Position numbers and translations under genes: made by a program. Below, piece by piece: positions 1 through 7,094 of a DNA stretch of 15,396 nt. Source of the DNA: Lentisphaerota bacterium (GTDB lineage: Bacteria > Verrucomicrobiota > Kiritimatiellia > RFP12 > UBA3636); contig JALHHX010000036.1 in assembly GCA_022837245.1 (NCBI GenBank), positions 1 through 15,396 of the forward strand, given 5' to 3'. Numbering within the stretch: position 1 is the first letter of the stretch; the number at the start of each line of letters is the position of its first letter. Below the pieces are notes generated by a model. That model was not told the origin of the DNA and ran no database searches. It worked only from the letters and a program-made list of their open reading frames with translations.

Positions 1-1
1 G

Positions 2-739
2 CCAAATCTCGGAGGACTCGCCAAAAGTCCAGGCATGGCGAAAGTGCGCGTAAAGGCCGATGCGAACATCATAACGGCTGGCTATGAAGGCCTGATCTCG
101 GGCTGGGAATTCATAACGCTTAAAATCCTCTGCCCCCTTCTCGTGACTCCGGTTTGGTGCATCTTGTGGCGCCTAGCTATAATCTACCTGCCGCTCACTC
201 AAAGGCACTACATCCTTATTTGCCTCGCCGGCTTCCTCCTCGCATACTACTACCCCGGCGCATGGCTCAAAGGCGCCGTGAAGGCACGGCAAAAAAAAAT
301 TGTCAGGGCAATGCCGTTCGTACTCGACTTGCTCACCCTTTCAGTCGAGGCAGGGCTTGATTTCATGACTGCGATCCAGCGCACGACTGAGCGCCCAGTC
401 GTCGACCCGCTCACCGAAGAACTGCTGCGCGTCGTTCGCGAAATCCAAGTCGGCACCCCGCGGCGACAGGCACTCCGCGCCATGTCCAATCGGGTCAACC
501 TCCCAGACATGCGCTCGCTTGTCAACGCCCTCGTGCAGGCGGACGAGCTGGGCGTTAGCATTGGTTCGATTCTGCGGATACAGGCGGATCAACTTCGTGT
601 GCGCCGCTTCGAAAACGCCGAGAAACTGGCCAACGAAGCCCCCGTCAAACTCCTTGCCCCACTTGTCATCTGCATCTTCCCATGCGTGTTCCTGATCCTG
701 CTCGGGCCGGTGCTCTTCTCGCTCGCGAAAATGATCTAG
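2..739 (+). CDS. tadC: TadC-like type II secretion system F-domain protein (5' end probably outside the window)
   Basis: Inner-membrane platform protein of a Tad (Flp pilus) type secretion system; proteins of this family sit under the pilus and work with the TadA ATPase. The C-terminal two thirds resemble the T2SSF domain: a basic loop, then a helix-rich segment (AMPFVLDLLTLSVEAGLDF, and later LVQADELGVSIGSILRIQADQLR) of the kind seen in TadB/TadC. Two hydrophobic segments lie near the N-terminus and one at the C-terminus (LAPLVICIFPCVFLILLGPV). The first ATG is at 35, but the frame stays open to base 2, and the segment before the first membrane helix (AGYEG.ISGWEFITLK) looks like the middle of TadC (AG....s..EF..LK), which normally has about 50 more residues before it. 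I therefore treat the gene as 5'-partial. The lack of a well-spaced ribosome site before 35 fits this. TadC is a better match than TadB because of length and order, but the two are homologous. Confidence 0.8.
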   Translation, partial: PNLGGLAKSPGMAKVRVKADANIITAGYEGLISGWEFITLKILCPLLVTPVWCILWRLAIIYLPLTQRHYILICLAGFLLAYYYPGAWLKGAVKARQKKIVRAMPFVLDLLTLSVEAGLDFMTAIQRTTERPVVDPLTEELLRVVREIQVGTPRRQALRAMSNRVNLPDMRSLVNALVQADELGVSIGSILRIQADQLRVRRFENAEKLANEAPVKLLAPLVICIFPCVFLILLGPVLFSLAKMI

Positions 740-784
740 CGCCGGCACCGCGCGCGCGACCTGTGGCAATCCGCGATTCAAAAA

Positions 785-1450
785 ATGACAACATTCGACC
801 AAGAAACAGCAGAAAGAATTGCGCAATGCGGCAATATAGCCGTCGTAGTGATTGACGACGCATCCAAAGCCATAGATCTAGCCCATGCTCTACTCCACGG
901 CGGCGTCACGGCGATGGAGCTCACGCTGCGCACACCAGGCGCGCTCGCCGCGCTGGAAAACGTGGCGTCGAACGTCCCGGATATGCTCGTAGGCGCGGGC
1001 ACGGTGCTCACAACCTCCCAGCTAGCCGAAGCCCGCGACGCAGGCGCCGCTTTCGCCGTGGCACCCGGCTTCAATCCAAAAGTCGTCGCCGCCGCCATCG
1101 AAATGCGTTTCAGCTTCGCGCCGGGCATCATGACCCCATCCGAAATCGAAGGCGCTGTCGAAATGGGTTGCCGCCTGCTTAAAATTTTCCCCGCAAACGT
1201 TATCGGCGGCCCGCAGGCCCTCAAAACCCTCACCGCCCCGTACGCCCACCTGGGGCTCAGATATCTGCCACTCGGCGGGCTCTCCCCCGAAAACACCGCT
1301 GAATACCTCCGCAACCCCGCAGTCGCGGCATGCGGCGGGTCCTGGATCGCCCCCGCCAAACTGATTGACGCCTGCGATTGGGAAGCCATCCGCGCCAATG
1401 CGGCCAAAGCCGCGGAGCTGTCAAATACAGTGCGCCCACACCGCTTCTGA
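785..1450 (+). CDS. eda: 2-keto-3-deoxy-6-phosphogluconate/galactonate-type aldolase (KDPG aldolase family)
   Basis: A 221-residue class I aldolase of the KDPG/KHG family. It should cleave a 2-keto-3-deoxy-6-phospho sugar acid into pyruvate and glyceraldehyde-3-phosphate in the cytoplasm, the last step of Entner-Doudoroff-like sugar acid breakdown. Seen: E45 in MELTLRT and the Schiff-base lysine K133 in RLLKIFPAN, at the same numbers as in E. coli Eda, plus VGAGTVLT and GGSW near the end. Length is normal for the family. Departures: the usual PTGG reads PLGG (L163), at the position recalled to separate KDPG (Thr) from KDPGal (Val) aldolases, and KFFPAE reads KIFPAN. Substrate stereochemistry is therefore uncertain. 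The gene lies 45 bases after the tadC stop with no clear Shine-Dalgarno, and 4 bases before nadC, so it probably leads or joins the nadC-dxs transcript. Confidence 0.88.
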   Translation: MTTFDQETAERIAQCGNIAVVVIDDASKAIDLAHALLHGGVTAMELTLRTPGALAALENVASNVPDMLVGAGTVLTTSQLAEARDAGAAFAVAPGFNPKVVAAAIEMRFSFAPGIMTPSEIEGAVEMGCRLLKIFPANVIGGPQALKTLTAPYAHLGLRYLPLGGLSPENTAEYLRNPAVAACGGSWIAPAKLIDACDWEAIRANAAKAAELSNTVRPHRF

Positions 1451-1454
1451 TGAT

Positions 1455-2327
1455 ATGACACACATAAACGACAACGCACTCGAACACAACCCGCAGGTCA
1501 TCGCTGCCATACGCGCCGCCATTGAAGAGGACGGCGTGGCGCACGATGTCACTTCCCTATCGCTCGTCGACCCTTCAGCCGCAATCACCGCCATAATACT
1601 GGCGCGCCACCCTTGCCGCACCGCCGGCGCAAATATTGGCAAAGCCGTGATGCAGATGGTCGATGCGGACCTCGAGGTTGAAATCCTAGCACCCGACGGT
1701 TCCGACATCGGGGCCGGCGACACGATCATGCGTATCAAAGGAAAGGCTGCGCCCATCCTCGGCGCCGAGCGCGTCACACTCAATTTCATGCAGCGCATGA
1801 CAGGCATCGCCACCGCCACAAAGGCGTTTGTGAACGCCGTCTCGGGAACTAAATGCCAGATCCTCGATACGCGCAAGACAGCCCCCGGCCTCCGCCTGCT
1901 CGACAAGTACAGCGTCAAGACCGGGGGCGGCACAAACCACCGCATGGGGCTGCACGACATGGTGCTCATCAAGGACAACCACCGCAAACTCTGGCGCACC
2001 GCTGACCAGTCGCGCCTTGATCTCGCCGTCGCTGCCGCACGCGCAAAATTCCCTGGAATTCCAGTCGAGGTCGAAGTCGAGACCCTGGAGGAGCTCGAGA
2101 GCGCCCTATCCGCCTCCCCGGAATGGATCATGCTTGACAACATGCCACCCGCCCTCATGCGCCAAGCCGTGGCCATCACCGCCGGCCGCTGCAAACTCGA
2201 GGCCTCGGGCGGGATCGACGCATCCACGGTCCGCGTTGCGGCCGAGACCGGCGTCGACGCGATCTCGCTCGGGTGCCTAACGCACTCCGTGAAAGCCGTG
2301 GATCTTTCCCTCGAAATCGAAGTATGA
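1455..2327 (+). CDS. nadC: Nicotinate-nucleotide diphosphorylase (quinolinate phosphoribosyltransferase)
   Basis: A 290-residue cytoplasmic enzyme that joins quinolinate to PRPP, releasing CO2, to make nicotinate mononucleotide in de novo NAD synthesis. Seen: the hallmark stretch ILDTRKTAPGLRLLDKYSV (from residue 136) with R140 and K141, then GGGTNHR with H162 and R163, and LIKDNH with K173. These match the PRPP and quinolinate ligands known in M. tuberculosis NadC (R139, K140, H161, R162, K172). EVEVETLEEL, MLDNM and LEASGGI follow in the expected order. I chose ATG 1455 because an upstream in-frame ATG at 1365 would overlap the aldolase gene by 86 bases and add 30 residues foreign to the family. 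There is no clear Shine-Dalgarno; translation is likely coupled to the aldolase stop 4 bases before. The molybdenum-cluster paralogue ModD was considered, but the motifs are typical NadC. nadA and nadB are not in the window. Confidence 0.93.
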   Translation: MTHINDNALEHNPQVIAAIRAAIEEDGVAHDVTSLSLVDPSAAITAIILARHPCRTAGANIGKAVMQMVDADLEVEILAPDGSDIGAGDTIMRIKGKAAPILGAERVTLNFMQRMTGIATATKAFVNAVSGTKCQILDTRKTAPGLRLLDKYSVKTGGGTNHRMGLHDMVLIKDNHRKLWRTADQSRLDLAVAAARAKFPGIPVEVEVETLEELESALSASPEWIMLDNMPPALMRQAVAITAGRCKLEASGGIDASTVRVAAETGVDAISLGCLTHSVKAVDLSLEIEV

Positions 2328-2328
2328 A

Positions 2329-4215
2329 ATGCAGTTGCTCGATTCCATAAATTCACTCGACGATCTGCGCAAACTCAATGTTTACGAACTCCCGAAACTG
2401 GCCGGTGAAATCAGATCGCTGATCATAGAGACAGTCAGCGTCAACGGCGGCCACCTCGCATCCAACCTCGGCATGGTCGATGTCACCATCGCCCTCCTTC
2501 GCGTTTTCGATCCGCCGCTCGACAAGATACTCTTCGACGTCTCCCACCAGTCGTACGCATACAAAATCCTCACCGGCCGGCGCGACGCCTTTAAGTCGCT
2601 CCGCAAGACCGGCGGCATATCAGGCTTCCTGAAACGCTCGGAGAGCGAATTCGATGCTTTCGGAGCAGGCCATGCCGGCACGTCCATTTCTGCAGCGCTC
2701 GGATTTGCAGCCGAACGCGACCGCCGCGGCGGCAAGGAAGCCGTGGTCGCAGTGGTGGGCGACGCGGCGATCTCGAACGGGATCTCCCTAGAAGCCCTCA
2801 ACAATGTGCGCGACACAACGAACAACCTGATCGTTGTGCTCAACGACAACAACATGTCCATCTCCCGCAACGTGGGCGCGCTCAGCCACGCCTTCGGCCG
2901 CATGCTGGGCAACCCACGCTACAATCGCGTTAAATCCGCTATCGAGGAGGTCGGCATCCGCCACCTGCGTCTATCCTGGCTGCGCAAGACATACCATTCC
3001 CTCGAAAGCAGGATCAAAAGCATCTTCCTCCCCAACGCGCCGTTCGAAAACATGGGCATCCGCTACATCGGCCCGATCAACGGACACAACATAAGACAGC
3101 TCATCGACGCCTTCGAATCCGCAAAGGAGGCTGCGCTTCCAGTGCTGGTACACGTAGGGACGACTAAAGGATGCGGATACCTCCCCGCCGAGCAAAACCC
3201 AGAGAACTGGCATTCTTCCAACCCGTTCGAAATTGAAACAGGCGTTCGTAAAAACGGAGGATCTGAAGGTATACCCTGGTCCGATGCCTTTGGGAACGAA
3301 CTCACAAAACTGGCAGAGACAAACGACCAGATCGTCGCCGTCACCGCAGCGATGGGTGCCGGGACTGGTCTCGCGCCGTTTGAAAAGAATTTCTCCGACA
3401 GATTCTTCGACGTTGGAATCTGTGAAAGCCACCAGATGACTTTCGCCGCAGGGCTTGCGGCAGCGGGACTTCGACCCGTAGTCGCAGTTTATTCCACATT
3501 CGCCCAGCGCTCGATAGATGGGGTCATACATGACATCGCACTGCAGAAACTGCCAGTCGTGATTTGCCTCGACCGCGCGGGCGTCGTCCCCGGCGACGGC
3601 CCCACGCACCACGGCGTCTTCGACATCGCACTAATGCGCTCCATACCCAACATGGTGATTATGCAGCCACGCACAGCCGCCGCGCTCGCGCGCATGCTGC
3701 GCACCGCCATCACGCTGCCATACCCCGTCGTGATCCGCTACCCACGCTCCAACGCCCCGTTTGCGGACGACCACGACGACGGCGTCTCAATCCCAATCGG
3801 TAGCGCGCGCATTCTCGAATCCGCCGAATCTCCCGAGGTAGCCATCTGGACGCTCGGCCCCGAAGACGACTTCGCCCAAAAAACGGCAGCCATTCTCGCC
3901 AAGGCCGGAATCGCATCCGTGCGCGTCGATGCCCGATTCGCGAAACCCATCGACGAGGAACTTCTGCTCGCCCAGGCGAATGCCGGCGTCAAGGTGTTCC
4001 TGACATTGGAGGACGGCATCGCCACCGGAGGGTTCGGCTCGGCGGTCGAGGAGTTTCTGGATTCCCAACCCGGGGTGGATGCTAAGGTCATACGTTTCGG
4101 CTGGCCAGATAAATTCCTCCCGCACGCCACATCAAAATCCGACCTTATGGAATACTGCGGACTAACACCCGAGGCGGCCGCCGCGCGCATTATCGAAATT
4201 ATATCTGGGAAATAG
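2329..4215 (+). CDS. dxs: 1-deoxy-D-xylulose-5-phosphate synthase-like transketolase
   Basis: A 628-residue thiamine-diphosphate enzyme (E. coli DXS has 620). It should condense pyruvate with glyceraldehyde-3-phosphate to DXP, the entry step to MEP-pathway isoprenoids and a precursor of thiamine and pyridoxal. Seen: GGHLASNLG (H42), KILTGR, KRSESEFDAFGAGH, GDAAIS...NDNNMSIS (D145 and N172 for the metal and diphosphate), YIGPINGH, then the transketolase pyrimidine domain with E366 (GICESH), R394, R416, D423 and H427 (DRAGVVPGDGPTHHG) and RYPR, and a C-terminal domain. These match E. coli E370, R398, R420, D427 and H431. Odd: GDG reads GDA, AEQH reads CESH, and GHQAYPHK reads SHQSYAYK, so this is a divergent copy. 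ATG 2329 lies 1 base after the nadC stop, giving strong operon evidence and likely translational coupling. A DXS-like paralogue with another acceptor is possible. Confidence 0.87.
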   Translation: MQLLDSINSLDDLRKLNVYELPKLAGEIRSLIIETVSVNGGHLASNLGMVDVTIALLRVFDPPLDKILFDVSHQSYAYKILTGRRDAFKSLRKTGGISGFLKRSESEFDAFGAGHAGTSISAALGFAAERDRRGGKEAVVAVVGDAAISNGISLEALNNVRDTTNNLIVVLNDNNMSISRNVGALSHAFGRMLGNPRYNRVKSAIEEVGIRHLRLSWLRKTYHSLESRIKSIFLPNAPFENMGIRYIGPINGHNIRQLIDAFESAKEAALPVLVHVGTTKGCGYLPAEQNPENWHSSNPFEIETGVRKNGGSEGIPWSDAFGNELTKLAETNDQIVAVTAAMGAGTGLAPFEKNFSDRFFDVGICESHQMTFAAGLAAAGLRPVVAVYSTFAQRSIDGVIHDIALQKLPVVICLDRAGVVPGDGPTHHGVFDIALMRSIPNMVIMQPRTAAALARMLRTAITLPYPVVIRYPRSNAPFADDHDDGVSIPIGSARILESAESPEVAIWTLGPEDDFAQKTAAILAKAGIASVRVDARFAKPIDEELLLAQANAGVKVFLTLEDGIATGGFGSAVEEFLDSQPGVDAKVIRFGWPDKFLPHATSKSDLMEYCGLTPEAAAARIIEIISGK

Positions 4216-4230
4216 GAGCAGGCAACAGCA

Positions 4231-4258
4231 GCCACGACAAGGAACAGCCACTCGTGGC
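4231..4258 (+). other. Inverted repeat in the dxs-glycosyltransferase gap
   Basis: GCCACGA (4231-4237) pairs perfectly with TCGTGGC (4252-4258) across a 14-base loop, in the 74-base gap after dxs. There is no run of T after the stem, so it is not a classical intrinsic terminator. It may be an RNA-processing or attenuation stem, or chance. A short direct repeat CAGCCAC also occurs inside it. Confidence 0.3.
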
Positions 4259-4289
4259 GCACTATCGCCGAATAACTTTCTAGGACTTC

Positions 4290-5996
4290 ATGACAACAAA
4301 GAAATACCTGATTTGCGCCGCTCTGGGTGTTGCGGCATTCGCGGTAGCTCAACTGCCGCTCGCATCTTCGATGCAGGTACACCACCCCGACGAACGCTAC
4401 TACACCGACGCCGCTCTCGTCATGCTGGAAACCGGCGACTACATGACACCGCGCTTCTACAACGGCGAGACGCGTCCACACAAGCCGATTTTGACATACT
4501 GGATCCTCGCCGCCAGCTACGACATTTTCGGCGTATCGTACATGACTTCGCGATTGCCTTCGATCGTCGCGGGGGCGATTTTGCTCACACTAACATATGC
4601 GATCGGATTCGTCGCGACGCGGAGGCACGACGTCGCCTTCCTCGCCATGTGCATTATGGAAACGCAGGCGGCTTTTCTGCTCAGCTCCAACCGCGCCACG
4701 CCAGACATTTTCATGACTACCTCACTCGCCCTCGGATTTCTGGGACTTGCCATACAACTCAGAGATCCGCGCCCGCGCGCATTTCCGCCGGCCCTCATTT
4801 TGACAGGCTGTGGCATTGCGGTCATGACCAAGGGCCTGCTCGGGCTGGTGTTACTTCTCTTCGCAGCTTTTTTCCTCCGCCATATTCTGAAATACCGGTT
4901 GAAGTGGAGACCTTTGTTCTTTATCCTCTGGTTAGCACTCATATCCGCATGGTTCCTCTTGATGGTGCGCGAATACGACTCATCTTTCATTTCCGAGTTT
5001 CTGTACGACCAAATTTTCGGCCGTCTGCTTAAGGACACCCCACTGCACAAACCCATTAACATCGTTGGATACCTTTTTCTCATTCCGGCGATGTTCGCCC
5101 CGTGGCTTTTATTTTTTATCAACCCCGGATCGCGCCGCAAACGCCTGATCGTAGCATTAAGGGATCCCATGGGGATCGAAGTCGCCATAATGATCTCCTG
5201 GTGCGCCCTCTGCGCTTTAATTTTTGGGATGGGGAACAAAGTCACACCACGCTATGTCCTGAGCACCGCGCCACTTCTCTCGGTTTTCATCGCATACGTT
5301 TTCCTTCCGCCGCAAGGCAACGCAGTCCCGCTACACAAAACCGTAGTCCCGCGCGCGCCGCGTGGCTTCTTGCTTGCGTGCGCCACCGCCACCACAGTCG
5401 CCCTGCTCTCCGTGCCACTGACAGGCGGTTTCTCCAAGACGCAAATTCTGCCGGCCTGCAGCTTCTCCATAGTCATCGCCATCGCGGTGTTTTTCGCTTT
5501 GCGCGCGCCGCGCCGCGTCTCGACGCCCGCCGCATGGAACACGCTGGCCCTCTCCATGCTGTCTCTTATCCCGCTACTGGCGCACGTTCCGCTCGGCCAA
5601 GGCGTCGAAGCAGAGCTCTTATCCGTTGTGGAACGCCTTCAGGAAGACCCCACGACGCGCGGAACGGTGCTTTGCGATGTCCACCCATCAGTTCTCTCCC
5701 GAATGCGGATCCTCGCTGGACGGTCGCTGCCTGTCATGCCCGCAAAAGAGCTGGAGGATGGCGAAATCCCGGAAACGGTCTGGACACGCATATACCCAGA
5801 GTTTAGTGCCACGATGTGCGAAACCAACGATTTCAGGCGGATAAAAACACTACGACTCTCCCTATCGACGGCGCAACGGCTCAATGAAGCCATGCAAGCA
5901 AACGGGGTGTCCGAATCGCAGAGGCTACTGCACTTCCTCCGTCGCGGCTACCCGCAGATCGACTACCATGTCGAAGTCCGTTCCCCAGTCAAATAA
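4290..5996 (+). CDS. ArnT/PMT-like GT-C glycosyltransferase (GT39/GT83-type), integral membrane protein
   Basis: A 568-residue polytopic membrane enzyme expected to move a sugar from a polyprenyl-phosphate carrier onto a lipid, glycan or protein on the periplasmic side. Seen: an N-terminal membrane helix, then the first periplasmic loop with the acidic pair D34-E35 (HPDERYYTDA) and GDYMTPRFYNGETRPHKPILTYW (K65), which copies the ArnT pattern DE.RYAEI...GDW..P...G..Y..KPPL.YW. Later come the ATPDIF and GIAVMTKGLLGLVL helices. About 12 hydrophobic segments run to about residue 435, followed by a soluble tail of about 120 residues. An AGGA lies 4 bases before ATG 4290. The gene follows dxs by 74 bases in the same direction, so it may be co-transcribed. 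The acceptor and the sugar donor cannot be read from sequence; the family is clear, but the exact CAZy class is less certain. Confidence 0.82.
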   Translation: MTTKKYLICAALGVAAFAVAQLPLASSMQVHHPDERYYTDAALVMLETGDYMTPRFYNGETRPHKPILTYWILAASYDIFGVSYMTSRLPSIVAGAILLTLTYAIGFVATRRHDVAFLAMCIMETQAAFLLSSNRATPDIFMTTSLALGFLGLAIQLRDPRPRAFPPALILTGCGIAVMTKGLLGLVLLLFAAFFLRHILKYRLKWRPLFFILWLALISAWFLLMVREYDSSFISEFLYDQIFGRLLKDTPLHKPINIVGYLFLIPAMFAPWLLFFINPGSRRKRLIVALRDPMGIEVAIMISWCALCALIFGMGNKVTPRYVLSTAPLLSVFIAYVFLPPQGNAVPLHKTVVPRAPRGFLLACATATTVALLSVPLTGGFSKTQILPACSFSIVIAIAVFFALRAPRRVSTPAAWNTLALSMLSLIPLLAHVPLGQGVEAELLSVVERLQEDPTTRGTVLCDVHPSVLSRMRILAGRSLPVMPAKELEDGEIPETVWTRIYPEFSATMCETNDFRRIKTLRLSLSTAQRLNEAMQANGVSESQRLLHFLRRGYPQIDYHVEVRSPVK

Positions 5997-6015
5997 CCAA
6001 TCTCCATGCCTTTAT

Positions 6016-6036
6016 CTGGAAAGGTGCCAGACTCCT
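6016..6036. repeat. Short intergenic repeat, copy 1
   Basis: Contains AAAGGTGCCAGACTCCT. It matches the second copy at 6062-6082 in 20 of 21 bases. Counting the following TT, it forms an imperfect palindrome with arms AAAGG and CCTTT around GTGCC-A-GACTC-like halves. It lies just after the glycosyltransferase stop, between two convergent genes, where REP-like elements are typical. Confidence 0.7.
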
Positions 6037-6061
6037 TTGACAGTCGCTCGTTGCCTCTACC

Positions 6062-6082
6062 CTGAAAAGGTGCCAGACTCCT
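6062..6082. repeat. Short intergenic repeat, copy 2
   Basis: Same unit and same orientation as the copy at 6016-6036, with one base change (GGAAA to GAAAA). The period is 46 bases and the 25 bases between the copies are unrelated to the unit. Two copies are too few, and the inter-copy gap is too short, to call this a CRISPR array. Confidence 0.7.
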
Positions 6083-6086
6083 ATGT

Positions 6087-6103
6087 CGGCCGGGTGCGGG
6101 CCG
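6087..6103. terminator. Weak GC hairpin between convergent genes
   Basis: CGGCC (6087-6091) pairs with GGCCG (6099-6103) over a 7-base loop. It is placed where both convergent transcripts should end, but no T-run follows on either strand, so intrinsic termination is doubtful. Confidence 0.2.
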
Positions 6104-6161
6104 GATTGCGGGTTTGTCTCGCGCGGATTGGCGGATAGGACAACAGGGAGCAAATGCGCCA

Positions 6162-7094
6162 CTACTTGACCTGTTTGTTCCAGCGCGTTTTGTATATGTG
6201 CCCGCCCGGATAGTTGAACACTTCGTCAGGGTCAAGGAAGCGGATTTTTCCCGACCACCAGTCCGGCAGATCGGCCTTGACGTATACGGTGCGCCCAGTG
6301 TCGGGGTTTATATTTACGCATTTGACGTTGTCCACGTCCCCAAGCTTGGGATGTTCACGGAATTCTTTTGTGTCGCGGTCGAACAGCCAGACATGGCGCC
6401 CGGTCGTTACGAACATGTCCGAGGAATCCGGCACTGGATACATGTCATGTCCCGCCCCTTCTGGCAACGGTATGTTCTCAAGCTTTTCCAGCTTTGGCTC
6501 ATCGGTCTCCCAGTCGACCAACTTGAAAACACGCAGGTCGGTGTAGGACAAGCCCCAAAGCAATTGACGCTTTTCATCCCACACCACGCCATGGGCGCCA
6601 TAAAGCTCTTCGTGCAACAAAGGCTTGTTGGGCGTGTCCAGATCATACACGATGAGCCTGTCACCATTCTTTGTCCTGTCGAACGACGACGCCACCGCCA
6701 CGCGCCCGTTTGGCAGCAGATCGGCGGAATGGGCGTTTGGCACTTCGGCGTGGAAGAGAGCGTCACCAGTCTCACGGTCGATGTATGCCACCGCCCATGC
6801 GGACGATGTCACCAGCACCTTCTTGCCGTTGTCAAAAGGCTTGCATTCGTCCGTTGTCGCAAATTTCTTCTTGAAGAACTCCGGCAGCGTCTTGCAATCC
6901 GCCGCCTTCCAGCTCCAAACTTTCGACGGAGCTCCTTTTGCATCTAGCTTGGCGAAATCCAGGCAGTAAACTTCATCCCAGCCGCAAACAAGCAGTTCGC
7001 TGCATGGTTGTTCAGCAGGCGGCCTGGTGGCGTCCGTCGCGCAGGAGCTGGCAAGAATCGGTGCGCAAAGCGTAATCACCAGCATGTTTTTCAC
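6162..7094 (-). CDS. Predicted beta-propeller lipoprotein (possibly DUF6528 family)
   Basis: A 310-residue exported protein of unknown function. Seen: a short basic start (K2), a hydrophobic stretch and a relaxed lipobox LASSC giving Cys18, so it is probably anchored to a membrane on the outer or periplasmic side. The rest is a row of beta-rich repeats about 46-48 residues apart, with a histidine at the same place in several: NAHSADLLPNGRVAVASS (H122), GAHGVVWDEKRQLLWGLS (H168), GHDMYPVPDSSDMFVTTG (H216), then VKCVNINPDTGRTVYVK without the histidine. This suggests a propeller of five or more blades. The opening ELLVCGWDEVYCLDF recalls DUF6528 proteins (family name from memory). The start is GTG, overlapping the stop of the upstream mannosidase as GTGA; the next Met, at residue 4, would remove the only n-region lysine. 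It is the last gene of the minus-strand operon, so it may bind or sense a glycan or its product. Confidence 0.72.
   Translation of the reverse strand: MKNMLVITLCAPILASSCATDATRPPAEQPCSELLVCGWDEVYCLDFAKLDAKGAPSKVWSWKAADCKTLPEFFKKKFATTDECKPFDNGKKVLVTSSAWAVAYIDRETGDALFHAEVPNAHSADLLPNGRVAVASSFDRTKNGDRLIVYDLDTPNKPLLHEELYGAHGVVWDEKRQLLWGLSYTDLRVFKLVDWETDEPKLEKLENIPLPEGAGHDMYPVPDSSDMFVTTGRHVWLFDRDTKEFREHPKLGDVDNVKCVNINPDTGRTVYVKADLPDWWSGKIRFLDPDEVFNYPGGHIYKTRWNKQVK

Noticed and set aside
1365..1454. Earlier ATG for nadC that would add 30 residues
   Set aside because: It would overlap the aldolase gene by 86 bases; the added residues are not NadC-like, and ATG 1455 gives normal length and spacing.
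1455..2327. ModD (molybdenum-cluster paralogue of NadC)
   Set aside because: The full set of NadC PRPP and quinolinate residues is present and no molybdate transport gene is nearby.
1421..2356. Long open frame on the minus strand opposite nadC (311 codons)
   Set aside because: It lies fully antisense to a gene with complete NadC motifs, and its translation is Ser/Arg-rich with no recognisable motif. Such frames are common in GC-rich DNA.
6016..6082. Two repeats as a minimal CRISPR array
   Set aside because: There are only two 21-base units with a 25-base gap, no cas gene is nearby, and the setting between convergent genes fits a REP-like element better.
5997..6161. A strong intrinsic terminator between the convergent genes
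   Set aside because: The only clear stem (5 GC pairs) has no T-run on either side; it is kept only as a low-confidence hairpin.
6114..6947. Plus-strand open frame opposite the lipoprotein gene (277 codons)
   Set aside because: The minus-strand frame has a signal sequence, repeats and an operon overlap; the plus-strand product looks like its shadow.
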